Assembly: GCA_012064385.1 (NCBI GenBank)
Contig: QRDG01000961.1
Span: 295,724-359,723 of the forward strand
Origin: Puccinellia tenuiflora
Lineage: Eukaryota; Streptophyta; Magnoliopsida; Poales; Poaceae
DNA length: 64,000 nucleotides
Direction of reading: 5' to 3'
Made by a program: the position numbers and the translations under genes. Shown here one piece after another: positions 20,530 through 33,900 of the stretch (positions are counted from its first letter, which is position 1; every line of letters starts with the position of its first letter). The notes under the pieces were generated by a model. The model was not told the origin of the DNA and did no database searches. It worked only from the letters and a program-made list of their open reading frames with translations.

Positions 20530-20814
20530 CGGCTACCGCCTCACTACCGCCCGCCTCCCGCCCCCCTCACGCCCGACTCCCGCCCCCTCTCGCCCGCCTC
20601 CCGCCCGACTCCCGCCCCGCCATCGCGTCGCCTCCCTACCGCCCCACTCCCGCCGCCCTCTCGCCGCCAACGCGGGCGACAGCGGGGCGGTAGCGCCCGC
20701 TACCGCCGGGCGATGGAACCATCGCCCCCCGCTGCCGTCCCGCCTCCCTACCGCCCGCCTCCCGCCCCGACGCGGGCGGTACCGCCCCCACTCCCGCCCG
20801 CGTTGGCACCAGCC
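20530..20814. repeat. GC-rich CCCGCCTCCCGCC-type microrepeats
   Basis: The 5'-terminal 280 bp of the Harbinger element are built from irregular repeats of CCGCCTCCCGCC / ACTCCCGCC. The overlapping plus-strand ORFs (20435-20874) are low-complexity Pro/Arg artefacts. Confidence 0.7.
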
Positions 20815-21058
20815 TTAAATGATAGTTCGGTTAACCATTATTTTGGTTCGGTGTTCGGTTTTAAACCGAGCTGACAAAACTGTCATGCGTTGGGTGTTCA
20901 TGGTCTAATTAATCAGTGTACATGCCTGCCATAGCAAATCCGCGTGTGCTTGTTCTGGTGACAAAAATGCCTTTTAACTAGTTGTACGCACGTACATGTG
21001 AGGTATATGTAGCTAGACTTCTCTCTTGTGTAGATGACTACAAGTAACAAAATACGTA

Positions 21059-21478
21059 CATATGGGAGGGCTAACTTGGCTCCCGAGCTCACATGCTCAT
21101 GCCCAAATAATAAAATCGAAAACAATAGTGCAACATTTTAATAAATTCTAATATTTTTTAGTATTGAATTATGTGCATATGGGAGGGCTAACTTTTCTAA
21201 TTATGTGACAAATTTCGTGATGAAATGACATTTTGTCTGATCTACGTAAAAAGACAATCATTGCTTTGAAAAAGATATTTTAAATCCCAAATTTGCCATT
21301 GATTTGTTTTTTTACAGAGCTGAAGAAATTTCATTTCATTGCGAATTTGGCACATATGTAAAAAACTTATATCTGTTATTACAAAAAAATCAGAAATTTT
21401 GAATTTTTTTATTATTTTTTCAAAGAAAATTTATTCAGGAGCATGTGAGCTCGGGATCCAAATGAAATTTCCCCATAT
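21059..21478. mobile_element. MITE-like element with 40-bp terminal inverted repeats
   Basis: The left end ATATGGGAGGGCTAACTTGG then CTCCCGAGCTCACATGCTC (to 21099) is matched in reverse complement at 21439-21478 (GAGCATGTGAGCTCGGGATCC ... CCCCATAT). The interior is AT-rich and non-coding. A second copy of TATGGGAGGGCTAACTT lies inside at 21178. The superfamily is undetermined. Sequence from here to 21732 is unassigned spacer. Confidence 0.6.
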
Positions 21479-21732
21479 CATTGCCCTAGTCTCAAACAAT
21501 AGGTCATTTTTCATATTCTAGTTCCTAGCTACCTCACGGCCACCATGTCCAGCCTTTTTTGTAAACAAGACAAAAGATTTGCCTTTTGTGATATAGGAGA
21601 AGCAAACATGATGCAGTCGAGGCAAAAAGAAAAAGAGGTCATACAGGCTAGGGCCTACTAGAAGTTCTCTGCTAGAAATTTAACGACGTGAGGATCCAGT
21701 TAAACCTACTCTCCGTCCAACCTATCTGAAAG

Positions 21733-22286
21733 TGATGGGGGATACTTTCCAGGTAGGCCCATGGAGCCGGAAAGTGGACCCGCCAGAACCCAGGAGGCCC
21801 AAGTCGGGTTACACTTCAAGCAACATGGGCTGGAAAAGGAACAAGCCGGCCGGCCCGTTACGAGTCAACAGATGTGAAAGGACCCGACGGAGACCGGAGT
21901 CCAAATACAACCCGGAGTACCAACTTGGAAGGTGAAGACCTAGAGTAGGACATCGTATTCAAGTGTAACTCGACATAAGTTGTAAGTCCAGGGACCATGC
22001 CACCTTTATAAGGAGGGCCCTGGACCCTAGATCGATAAGCTCTCAAGGAACACCAAACCCGTAGTCGCCGACTCCCAAGTTAGAGGAGTCTAAACCCTGT
22101 AATAGAGATCAAGTCCACAGCAATAAAGAACAAGCAGGAAGTAGGTCTTTACCTCTAAACAGAGGGGCCGAACCTGGGTAAATTCATTGTCCCCTTGTCG
22201 AGATTAACAACTCCTGTGTCCTAGTCGCCAATGGCCCCACAACTTAGCTTCCCGGAGGAAGTACTTGCCGTGACAACCCCACGACA
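21733..22286 (+). repeat. 5' LTR of element A
   Basis: TGATGGGGGATACTTTCC to ACCCCACGACA, followed directly by the primer site. TATA-like CCTTTATAAGGAGG is at about 22003-22016. An ATG at 22231 opens the gag frame inside the LTR. Confidence 0.92.
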
Positions 22287-25200
22287 GTTGGCGCCCACCG
22301 TGGGGCCGGTGATGAAAGGAGTCGAGATCATGGGAGAAGCTCGCCGAGGTATGGAGAAACTCGCCATCGGTAGGGTCTACACCAACCAGTATGGTGAGAC
22401 CGAGATCGACGACTACGGGTGGAGTCCAGAGATGGATGAAGTTGAGGAAGGCTACCAGCTCATCTTCGGCAAGATCAACGTGTTCGTTGGCATGGTCGGC
22501 ACCACAGGTAACCATGCTAATGAGTTGGAATCTATTTCAGAAGCAACAACTGTTATCGAGTCCGATGGAGAGGAGTCCATCGGTACATCACAAGTCGGCA
22601 TAGTCGCCAAAGAAAAGGAGCCGGAGATGCTGCCGGAGTCGGGTTCAGAGCCAGACTACGATGCTGATTCAGAATCAATCTTACCCCTATTCGAAGATCG
22701 ACTCGGATATGGAATCGAGGAGGAGTACGTGCAATCACCAACACGTCCACATCACGTTGGAGTGTACATGTCCGGACCTGAAAACGGTGGAGGCAATGCT
22801 GGTGGAAGTCAATTCGACCCCAACTTTCTAACAAAGGAAACTACGGCAGACAATGCGGCGGCTCGTGCAGAAGATTTGATCGCGGCTCGTGAGGCAATAG
22901 AGAAGCAATTAGCAGATGTAGCAGAAGCAAATCACAGATTGGTGGCGGACCAAGCCCTCGTGCAAGCAGAACAAACACGCATACAAGCTGAACAAGCTCG
23001 CATACAATCAGAGCGTGAGCGCGTACAAGCAGAAGCAGCAGCAGTGCGCAATCGCCAGCAAGAGCTCACCTCAATTCAGCATCGGAGGACTCGGAGCCAA
23101 CTGCATGAAGGAGTTCACATAAATCCAACCAACTTGTTTCAGACACCAACAGGTCCAGGTGCAGGAGCCGGAGGATCAGCACCCGGAGCAGGAGCACCAC
23201 CACCACCACCGCCAGGAGGAAACGGAGGAGTCGGAGCAGGAGCTGGAGCCAATGCACCACCCCCACCACCTGGAGGAGGAGTCAGCGGTATGGGTCCTCT
23301 ACCGCAGAGGTTTCATACACCCGCAGGGCACTACTCAAACCCAATGGATAATGTACATGCAGCAACCATGGTACTAGAGAGAATTCCACTCAATGAGAAT
23401 CCAACGGGACAGGAAGCATGACTCGCCATAGGCATGTTGAAAACAGCATTGCAACAGCAAGCTCTTTACCCTAACTTTCCAGACGCAAGCAGACTTCACT
23501 CAACTTCGTATAACTCCAGAACAAGGAGTCGGCACGACGAGTCTCATCCGGCCGGGTCATCGAGCGCAAGACACCGTGAAATGGCAAGGAATCAACCACA
23601 TGTACCCACTGCTTCGGAAGCTCAAAGACGAGTTGATGAAGCAAGGAACGGGAGGGCTGCCGCGGCCAGAGCCCCATAAGCTACAGGAGTTGGTGGGCCA
23701 GCGCCAGCAACAGCAGCACCAGGAGTCCAGCCGACTCGTGCAATCATAGAAGTCAACTCGCCTGGAAGTTCACCTTCCTTGACAGGTCCAGAGTGTTTGT
23801 CAGAAGCAATTCAAGCCGAGTCCTTCCCAAGCAGCTTTAAGGAGCCACGCAAGGTCGGTAATTATGAGCCCAATATGGATCCGACTTCCTGGCTCGGTAG
23901 TTATGAGATGGCAATGAGTATTCGCAATGCAACTGGCAATTTGTGTGCAAAGTTTATGTATCTTATGATGGACGGAGCAGCTCAAGCTTGGATGAGAAAC
24001 TTACCACCTAGGTCAATCAACTCGTGGGAGCAATTGAAGATCGCTTTCATTCAAAACTTTCAGGGCACCTGCAAGAAATTGGGTACCATTGAGGACTTAG
24101 AAAGATGTGTTTAGAAGAAAGGAGAATCTGCAAGGCATTGGATGAAGCAAGTCTCTGAGATCATCAATTCTTCGCAAGGACTCCCACCAATTTCTATGTT
24201 GATGGCCCTGGAAAGGAACTGCACTTTTAATCCCCTGTGTTGGAAGCTAGGGCGTACGAAGGACGGTCTGAATCAAGGCATGCCAATTACCGTTGGAGAA
24301 ATCATGGCAGGAGCTAACAAGCACACAGCCACGAATAAAACCAAGGACCAGGAAGAAGTCGGAAAGGGCCAAGGTGGTAGTGGTCAGAATCACAACCAGA
24401 ATCAAAACTAGAACCAAAATCATGGAGGGACTAAGCGACCGTATGACAACTCCGACTTGGTAGCTAACACCAGTTCAGGGAACAGACGCAGGGACAACAA
24501 CTCACAAGGTTACCAGGCACGCAGACCGACTCCTCAAGAAATCTTGCAGAGTTCGTGTCCTCGCCATGCCAGGAACGGCAGGTGCGGGCATACCCTAGAG
24601 CAATGTGTCGATCTGCAGCAGTGGAAAAACAACCCGGCAAACCATGGCAATAATGGAGGTAGAAACGATGGATATATAGGTAATAATGGAGGACCTGGTA
24701 ATTATGGTGGAGGAGCCGGAAACAACCCAGGACCCAGCAATGGTGGAGGAAACCAGCAAGGGAACCAGGGAGGATTTCAACAGAACCCTAAGCAGCTTCA
24801 TGATAATCAGGGGCAGTATTACATAACAACTCGGCCACATCGTCCGAGTCAAGGGAGCTATCACGGCTTCACCACCGGCACCTCCAAGCAAGCAAGGAAG
24901 TTGAAAGTTCGCACAGTAAATGCCGTGGAACCAGCAGTTCCACAATGGCTAAGATGGTTAGAACAGCCTATCACTTGGAGTCGGGCAGATCACCCTCCAA
25001 GAGTTGACGACCCGGGGCAGCTAGCCTTGGTGGTAGCACCATAAGTCAGAGGATACACGCTTAATAAGGTACTCATGGATGGTGGTAGCAGCATCAACAT
25101 ATTATACTATGATACATTCAAGAGGATGAAGTTGCAAGACAGGGAGCTCATACCGACAGAGACAGTTTTTCATGGGATAGTACCGGGGAAGTCGGCAAAA

Positions 25201-28200
25201 CACATTGGTAAGATTTACCTGAAAGTCGCTATCGGCACTTTTGAGAATTATAGATCAGAGATCTTGCCTTTTGAGGTTGTGGGCCTCCATAGCCCATATC
25301 ACGCTCTCTTTGGACGTCCTGCATATGTCAAGTTCATGGCAAGGCCATGTTATGCATATCTGAAGTTGAAGATGCCGGGACCAAAAGGAGTCCATCACAG
25401 TCAATGGTAGTAGGCAGATAGCATTGGAGTGTGAGCAAGGAGATGCAGCTATGGCAGAAACAGCTTGTGCCTAAGAGGAGCTCAGGTTTTATAGGGCCCA
25501 TGTGGACCCGGAGGACAATACAGTACTCAAGAAGCCGGCAACAGAGGAGAAGATGAAATTCAAGTCGGCTCAAGACACAAAGCAAGTTGATTTCACCCCC
25601 GGTGACTCCTCCAAGCAGTTCACTATGGGGGCTCATCTCTCTGACAAATAGGAAAGCGCGCTCGTCGAGTTCATCCGTGAGAACCGGGACGTCTTCGCAT
25701 GGAAGCCCTCTGACATGCCAGGTGTCCCGAGAGAACTCACCGAGCACAGCTTACATGTTAACCCTAACGCAAGACCAATAAAATAAGGACTTCGCAAGTT
25801 TCATGGTGATAGAAGAAAAGCTATAGGAGAAGAAGTGGCCCGACTTCTTGCGGCCGATTTCATCAAAGAGGTGTTTCATCCAGAGTGGGTGGCCAATCCA
25901 ATGTTAGTGCCAAAGAAGACAGGAGAGTTACGTATGTGTATCGACTTCACAGGTCTAAACAAAGCATGTCCTAAGGATCCTTTTGCCCTACCACGCATTG
26001 ACCAGATCATTGATTCCACAGCAGGCTCCGAGTTACTTTGTTTCCTGGATGCTTATTCAGGCTATCATCAGACCAGACTCAATGAGGAGGACGAGCTGAA
26101 AACCTCATTCATAACACCCTTTGGAGCTTATTGCTACAAAACAATGCCTTTGGATTTAAGAATGCAGGAGCAACATGCCAAAGATGTATTCAGAATTGTT
26201 TTCAAGAGCAAATTGGAAGAATGTTCACGCATATGTGGACGATGTGGTTATCAAATCACAAAGAGCAGACTCCTTGATTGATGACCTAACAGAAACATTC
26301 AACAATCTGTGCAAGTACAAGATGAAGTTGAATCTTGGCAAGTGCGTATTTGGAGTTCCAGCAGGGAAACTACTTGGCTTCATCGTCTCAGAGAGAGGGA
26401 TCGAGACAAACCCAGAGAAAATCAAGGCTATACACAACCTGTAAAAGCCGACTTGTTTGAAGGATGTCCAGAAACTCACAGGTTGTGTTGCAGCTTTAAG
26501 CAGATTCATATCACGACTCGGAGAGAAGGCAGGTCCTCTCTACCGACTCCTGAAAAAGTCAGACAAATTCCTATGGGACAAAGAAGCTAACGATGCTTTT
26601 GAGGAGTTGAAGAAAACTTTATCAACAGCACCAGTCCTTACAGCTCCTACAGATAAGGAGCCCATGTTACTATATGTAGCTGCCAATGAGAAAGTTGTCA
26701 GCGCAGTGATAGTGGTGGAACGCAAGGAAGAAGGAAAGGAGTACCCAGTGCAGCGTCCTGTTTACTACAGTAGTAAGGTACTCACCGATTCCAAGCAAAG
26801 GTACCCACAGTGGCAGAAGCTGGTATATGGAGTCTTTTTAGCTAGTCAGAAGCTCAAGCATTATTTTCAAGAGCACTCTATCAAGGTGGTGAGTTCAGCA
26901 CCACTAGCAGATATAATTCGCTACAGGGATGCAATGGGACGAATCGCCAAGTGGGCAATTGAATTGGGTCCTTACCACATCGCCTATGAGCCACGCACAA
27001 TGATCAAGTCACAAGTTTTGGCTGATTTTGTCAATGACTACACCGACTTCACATCCTCACCAAACACTCCATGCTCCAAGTATTGGACAATGCACTTTGA
27101 CGGGTCGAGACAAATCGAAGGATCAGGAGCCGGCGTCGTTCTGACTTCACCTAAGGGAGATAAGTTGGCCTATGTCCTTTAGTTGCACTTTGATTGCACA
27201 AACAACATGGCAGAATATGAGGCATTGCTACATGGACTCCGTTTGGCCAAAGAAATGAACGTCAAGCGTATCAGGTGCCTTGGAGACTCAGATCTCGTGG
27301 CCCAGCAAGTATCTGGAACTTGGGACTCAAAGGATGCAAACATGGCAGCTTACAGGACAGCAGTTGACCAGGTCGCCGGGTTCTTTTCCGGTTACCAAGT
27401 ATAACACATTGATCGTCGAAAAAACGAGGCGGCAGATGCATTATCAAGGTTGGGATCTAGAAGAGAGAAAGTACCACCAAATGTCTTCCTAGATGAACTC
27501 CATCACCCATCAGTCAAGTTACCTTCAGAAGAGGAACTCGCCTTTCTGGACCCGGAGTCAGCATTGGTAGCAGCAACTCGGGCAATCCCAGCTTGGACAG
27601 AGCCGTATCTTGCTTATCTCCTATGTGGGGAACTCCCAGAGGATGAAGTTAAGAGAAGACAACTTGTTAGGCGATGCAAGTCATATACAGTCATCAATGG
27701 AGAGTTGTTCCACAGAAGCACTACAGGAGTCTACCAACGGTGTGTGTCCCCAGAGGAGGGCAGGCAAATCTTGCAAGAGATCCACGCAGGAGATTGTGGC
27801 TACCATGCATCAACAAGGTCCCTAGTATCCAAAGCTTTCAGACATGGTTTCTTCTGGTTGACAGCACACTTGGATGTAGAAAAGATAGTCCGAGTCTATG
27901 ATGGTTGTCAGAGGTACACCAGGCAAGATCATGTGCCAGCACAGGAGCTCAGAACTATACCAATAACTTGGCCGTTTTTAGTTTGGGGGCTTGACATGGT
28001 GGGTCATTTCTCAAAGTCACCTTGTCACAAAACTCACCTGCTAGTTGCAGTTGACAAATTCACCAAGTGGGTTGAAGTTGAACCCGTCAGCCGAGTCGAT
28101 GCAGCATCTGCTGTCAGGTTCATCAAAAAGATAGCCACGCAATTTGGATATCCACATAGCATCATCACAGACAATGGAACAAATTTGTCAGTTGGTGAGA

Positions 28201-28880
28201 TGGCCAAGTTTTGTGGAGAAAACAATATCCGACTCGATCTAGTCTCGGTGGCACACCCACAATCCAATGGACAAGCTGAGCGTGCAAATCAGGAGTCGCT
28301 CAAAAGGATCAAGACCAGATTAAGAGTTCCCCTGTTAGGAGCCGCCGAGTCCTGGGTTGAGGAGTTACCAGTAGTACTCTGGAGCATAAGGATGACTCCT
28401 AATAGATCTACTGGCTTCACGCCGTTCTTCATGGTTTATGGAGCAGAAGCAGTCCTTCCCAGTGATTTACTTCACGACTCTCCACGAGTCACCAATTACA
28501 TCGAAACAGAGAACGAGCTTGCTCGCCAGAACTCAGTGGACGTACTTGAAGAGGCAAGGGAGTTAGCCCTTGAGAGATCTGCAGTTTATCAGCAGGATTT
28601 GCGGCGATATCACGCACGTAGAATCAGAACTCGGACTTTTCAGGAAGGAGATTTAGTGTTGCGCCTAGTCCAAAATAAGGAAGGGATGCACAATTTATCT
28701 CCTCCATGAGAAGGACCATTTGTTATCAGCAAAAACTTGCACAATGGGTCATACTATCTAATGGATGTACGAGAGCCGGCAAGTGAAAGCAAAGGAGCTG
28801 ACACATCCCATACTCTAGATCCATATGCAGAGGCAAAGAGGCCATGGAACATTGCTCAGTTGCGTCCATACTACAGTTAA
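22231..28880 (+). pseudogene. Element A gag-protease-RT-RNaseH-integrase, decayed
   Basis: Domain order matches element B. Coiled-coil Gag segment about 22840-23100; Gag core FKEPRKVGNYEPNMDPTSWL near 23840; protease LMDGGSSINILYYDTF near 25075; RT with LRMCIDFTGLNKACPKDPFA (25930) and YVDDVVIKS (26228); archaeal-type RNase H FDGSRQIEGSGAGVVL (27100); integrase WGLDMVGHF, ITDNGTNL and QAERANQESL (27985-28295). Stops interrupt it at 23419, 24112, 24409, 25042, 25471, 25783, 26442, 27181 and 28707 among others, plus indels near 25391 and 26147. Many stops correspond to CAG, CAA or TGG in B, fitting decay by cytosine deamination. The UAG at 25649 is shared with B. Confidence 0.88.
22287..22306 (+). 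other. Primer-binding site of element A
   Basis: GTTGGCGCCCACCGTGGGGC follows the LTR. The same 20 bp follow the 5' LTRs of elements B (30920) and C (34912), showing that the three use the same tRNA primer. The form is that of Tat-lineage gypsy elements. Confidence 0.85.
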
Positions 28881-29445
28881 TCCTTGTAAGCAAGATATGC
28901 AAGTTATCAATGAGCCCAGTGAGCTCTCCATACATTGTATCATGATTATTGTGATCAAAGGAAATAAAGCCGACTGCATTTGAAATTGAAATTGTTTGTC
29001 GAAACACTCAGTATGTGTGCTTTATTACGTTTTGATCTTGAGGTTCTTGGGGGCTTGTCTTTCAGAAAAAAATTCAAGCTTTAGACTCTTGAACCCGGCA
29101 CAGAAGCCGACTCGTTCCTGATTTTTATCTGGTAAGTTAGATGCAACTCGCAAAATTTTGACTAAATACTACAGGCATAACTCGTCCTGAACTCCTATGA
29201 AGCCTAAAAAGGACTTAGGAGAAGTTGGACTTGTTATAGCGAAACTGTTAGTAAAAGTCACGCGAGGCCTACTTATTCATCAGTATAAATTTCAGATGGG
29301 TTATAAGAACCAAAACAATTTAAATAAACTGGGCAAAAAAGCAAAGCCTATCACATAGAACCAAGATATGCAAAGCATGTCATTACAAAGATAAAAGTTT
29401 TACATCCCAAAAGCCTGACAGCACGACATCAGTTAAAGATAAAAT

Positions 29446-30339
29446 CTAACAATCATCCAAAGGATGAGCTGATTGTGCAGGAGCGGAACTTGAAGCATTA
29501 GCAGCGGCACCTTGAGCAGAGATGCCAGGTGCAGAGGGATCCTTCGTCACAGGGGCGACTCCTTCATCTGGATCCTAGGAGTCGACAGCATCCTCTGGAC
29601 GAGCTCGAGCAGGAACAGGTGCCGCAGGGGTTGATGATGCAGGACCCGTGGAAGTGGACGCACCAACAGACAATTGTGAAGGGCGGCCGAACTCCACAAC
29701 TGGAGGAGTCACCATGATTTCTGGTTTTTGGAGTCGTATTGATGTGTCCATATCTCGGAGTCCATGTCTTTGACAATCTGGCAAGCAAAAGGCCTCAAGG
29801 ACTTATGCAGTCTTTCAAAGTCATCATTGATGAAAGGGGAGCCATTTTCATGTTGTTCCGGCTTGCCCAAGGTAAACAGTGCAGGCTCCACAGTCGTTGG
29901 ATAGTATGCCCGTGCCAAGGCAAGGACTCGGACAGCTGCATGCCTGAAAAAAGACTCCTTCCAAGCCTTCACATAGGCAGGAGCTCGAGATAACTCTCTC
30001 ACCAGACGCTCAGGAGCTGAAGGACACTTCTTCTGAGGAGACAGATAAGTGACAATGGCTTTGGCACCCTCCTGCAAGCCATGGCAGTGATCCAACAGCT
30101 CGTTCATTTGTGGGCCGACTCCTAGTTTCATTTTTGAAGAAGCTGAGCCTGAAAGAATTGCAGCGGATCAGTATAGCAAGGCAAATAATTAACAGTTCAA
30201 GTACAAAACAGAGAAAGAACAGAAAGTACCAAAGATGCGCTGGATCATCACTTTGATGCCAGTGCGGCAGCGGTCAAGGCCAACGTTCAAATCCTTGATG
30301 GCTTTCTCAGCAATCTTCTTGTTATGAGCAGAAGCTTTC
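29446..30339 (-). pseudogene. Element A antisense gene, 3' exons
   Basis: The minus strand carries the last exon of the antisense gene described for element B. KMKLGVGPQMNELLDHCHGL (about 30131-30070) aligns with B's TSKQLSEMLDYCHGL; SYLATIVE positions such as YYPTTVEPALFTLGKPEQHE also align. A frameshift lies near 29760 and a TAG near 29576; the original stop is at 29446. The intron (about 30160-30230, TTTCTTTCAG acceptor) matches that in B. Element B cuts the gene at 30339; the remaining exons resume at 45902. Confidence 0.65.
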
Positions 30340-30919
30340 TGATGGGGGGATACTTTATAGGTAGGCCCATGGACCCGGAAAGTAGACCCGCCAAGACCAA
30401 GAAGGCCAATGCCGAGTCACGAGACAAGTCGCATGGGCTGGGCTGGAGACAAGCCGGCCAAGGCCCGTGTGGAGAAGGAGACACGCCCAAAGATGGAGTC
30501 CAAGTACAACCCGGAGTTCTAGTTTGGAAGGACAAAGCCTAGAGTAGGACTCCGTGTATGAGTAGGACCCGATACAGATTGTAAGTCCAGGAACCCGCCA
30601 CCTTTATAAGGGGGGTCCTGGATCGTAGTAAGCCAAGCTTCAACCAGTAGAGACAAGCATCAATCAGTAGAGAGAAACCCTAGCCACCAGAGAGAAGTCG
30701 CCGGCTCCTAAGTTGTGGGAGCCGGGTCCTTGTAATCGAGATACAATCAAGAGCAATAACAAAGAAGCAGGAAGTAGGTCTTTACCTCTAATCAGAGGGG
30801 CCGAACCTGGGTAAATCCTTGTTCCTTGGCGAGATTAACCGTTCCAACGTACTTCAGTCATCAATGGCCCCGAAACTCATCTTCCCTGAGGAAGAACTTG
30901 CCGTGACAACCCCACGACA
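30340..30919 (+). repeat. 5' LTR of element B
   Basis: TGATGGGGGGATACTTTATA to ACCCCACGACA. TATA-like CCTTTATAAGGGGG is at 30601. The gag start codon (30864) lies inside it, 56 bp before the primer site. It is clearly related to the LTR of A at both ends but diverged in the middle, so it belongs to another subfamily. Confidence 0.93.
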
Positions 30920-33900
30920 GTTGGCGCCCACCGTGGGGCCTATGGTGGCGAAAGGAGTTGAGATCGTTGGAGCTGCTCGTCGAGCTATGGAGAAACTCGC
31001 CATCGGGCGGGTCTACACAGATGAGCATGGAGAAACAGAGATCGACGACTCAGGCTGGACTTCGGAGATGAACGAGGTCGACGAAGGATACCAGCTTGTC
31101 TTTGGAGGAATCAACGTGTTCGTCGGGATGGTTTGCACGTCGGGTCTTCGCGCGAACTCGGCGGAGTCAGTACCAGAGCCAACCGTTGTCGTCGAGTCCG
31201 ACGGCGAGGAGTCGGTCGGAACTTCAGAGGTCGGCATCATCGCCGAGTCTGAGGAACCCCAAGCTGAGAAACCAGAGATGATGCAAGAGTCAGATTCAGA
31301 TTACGATGCAGATTCAGAGTCCATCCTACCCTTGTTTGAAGATCGACTTGGGTATGGGATAGAGGAAGAGGATTATGAGGAGTCGCCAGTACGCGCTCGT
31401 ATTGTGGGAGTCTACATGTCTGGAAACAATCAGTTTGATCCGGCTCTATTGACAAAGGAAATCAATGCAAATAATGCCGCAGAGAGGGCGGCCGAGTTAA
31501 CCAACGCTCGCGTTGCGTTGCAGAAGCAGCTAGCTGACATCACGGAGGCAAATCGTAGACTGGCCGAGGAGCAGGCCCGAGTCCAGGATGAAGCTCAAAT
31601 TGTGCGGAGGCGCCGCGAGGAGCTTACTTCAATTCAACACCGTAGAGCCAGGAGTCGCTTGCATGATGGAGTCCACATCAATCCAACCAATCTATTCATC
31701 ACACCTAATGGTTCAGGCAGAGGAGCCGGACTAGGAGGCTCAGCGGCAGCAGGAGGCGCCGCAGGAGGAGCCGGAGGAGCACCACCACCACCACCACCCC
31801 CAGAAGGACCGGGAGGCAGCCGTACCAACGGACCACCGCCTGAAGGAGGAGTCGGAGGAGGAGCATCTGGTGGCTTAGGATCTCAGCCCAACAGATTTCA
31901 CACCCCAGAGGGACATTACTCCAATCCAATGGACAACGTTCATGCGGCGACTCTGAGATTGGAGAATATCTTGGTACCAGAGGGACCAGCGGGTCAGGAG
32001 ACTCGTGATGCTATCGAGCTGCTGAAGACAGCCTTGACTCAGCAGGCTTTGTATCCAACTTTTCCAGATGCAAGTAGGCTACATTCAACACCTTTCAACT
32101 CAGGCACGAGGAGTCGGCACGGTGAGTCCAACCCGGCCAACTCTACGAGTGCAAGGCGTCGTGAACTAGTGAGGAATCGTGCAAATATACCAACCGCTTC
32201 ACAAGCTCAGCTAGTGGTTGATGAAGCAAGGCAACGACGAGAAAGAGAAGCAGCAAGAGCTCGGGAGGCAGAGAGGGACAGAGCGTTAGTGGGTGCACAC
32301 AACCCGCCTCAGCCAACCCGGGTGCACGAGGAGGTGACTTCTCCTGGTGCTTCCCCAGCATTAACAGGACCAGAGTGTTTGTCTGATGCCATCAGGTCCG
32401 AGTCCTTCCCCAGCAGTTTCAAGGAGCCGCGCAAGGTTCCAAACTATGAGCCCAACATGGACCCGACCTCTTGGTTGGGTACATACGAGATGGCGATGAG
32501 TATTCGCAATGCCACAGGTAATCTGTGTGCCAAGTTCATGTATCTTATGATGGAGGGAGCAGCCAAGGTTTGGATGCGCAACTTGCCTCCTAGGTCAATC
32601 AACTCTTGGGAGCAATTGAAGGCGGCTTTTATTCAGAACTTCCAGGGCACATGCAAAAAGCTCAGCACCATTGAGGACCTGGAGCGATGTGTCCAGAGGA
32701 AGGGCGAGTCAGCAAGGCACTGGATGAAGCGAGTCTCAGAGATCATTAACTCCTCACAAGGACTCCCACCAGTTTCAGTGTTAATGGCGATGGAGAGAAA
32801 TTGCAGTTACAATCCCTTGAGTTGGAAGCTAGGTCGTATGAAGGAGAGCTTGAATCAAGGTATTCCCCTTACGATTGGTGAGATCATGGCAGGTGCTAAT
32901 AAGCACGCTGCCACAGACAAAACAAAGGATCAGGAGGAAGGAACTAAAGGACAAGGTGGCAATGGTCAGAATCAGAACCAGAATCAAAACCAGAATCAAG
33001 GAGGTGGCAAGCGGCCGTATGGAGACAACTCTGACCTAGTGGCCAACACAAACACTGGGGTCAGACGCAAGGACAATAATTCTGGTGGATACCAAGGCCG
33101 TACTCCAAGCACAGAGGAGGTCTTGAGGATTCCATGCCCTAAACATGCCAAGAACGGTAGATGTGGTCATACCTTGGGACAGTGCGTAGATTTGCAGCGC
33201 GCCAGGTTCCAAGGGCCAGGAGGAGGTAACAACAATGGTGGATATAGAGGAAACAATGGAGCCGGAGGACCCGGCAATAATGGTGGAGGAGCCGGCAATA
33301 ATCCCAACCAACCTCAAGGAGGAGGTAACCAGCAGGGCGGGTTCCAGCAGAACCCGAAGCAGCTCCATGATGGCAATGGTCAGTATTATGTCACAACTTG
33401 GCAGCAAAACCCGAGTCGTGGCAGCTACCATGTCTTCACGACTAGTACGTCCAAACGTTCCAAGAAGTTGAAAGTTAGAGCAGTTAATGCAGTAGAGCCG
33501 GCCCTTCCACAGTGGCTCAGGTGGTCAGAGCAAACCATCACATGGAGTCGGGCAGATCATCCAGCAAGAGTCGACGAGCCAGGGCAGCTAGCCTTGGTAG
33601 TGGCACCTCAAGTTGGGGGCTATACGTTGAACAAAGTGCTTATGGATGGTGGAAGCAGTATCAACATCTTATATTATGACACATTCAAGAGGATGCAGCT
33701 GCAAGATAGACAGCTAATTCCAACAGAGACAGTGTTCCATGGGATAGTACCAGGGAAGTCGGCCAAACCTATTGGTAAGATTTACCTTGAGGTTGCTTTT
33801 GGCACAGTGGAGAATTTTCGTTCAGAAATTATGCCTTTTGAGGTAGTGGATCTTAAGAGTCCATACCATGCTCTATTTGGTCGGCCTGCATATTTTAAGT

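Larger units (their letters stand above)
18722..20814 (-). mobile_element. Complete PIF/Harbinger transposon with TTA target duplication
   Basis: The element is bounded by GGCTGGTGCCA (18722) and its reverse complement TGGCACCAGCC (ending 20814), flanked on both sides by TTA (18719-18721, 20815-20817), the target preference of PIF/Harbinger. At 2093 bp it encodes a single transposase on the minus strand and no Myb-like partner. GCCACGTCAGCT occurs near both ends (18766 and 20510), a candidate subterminal binding motif. It is structurally complete, but the transposase is frameshifted once. Confidence 0.88.

Noticed and set aside
20435..20874. Pro/Arg-rich ORFs of 127 and 115 codons
   Set aside because: Low-complexity frames through CCCGCC microrepeats at the Harbinger 5' end.
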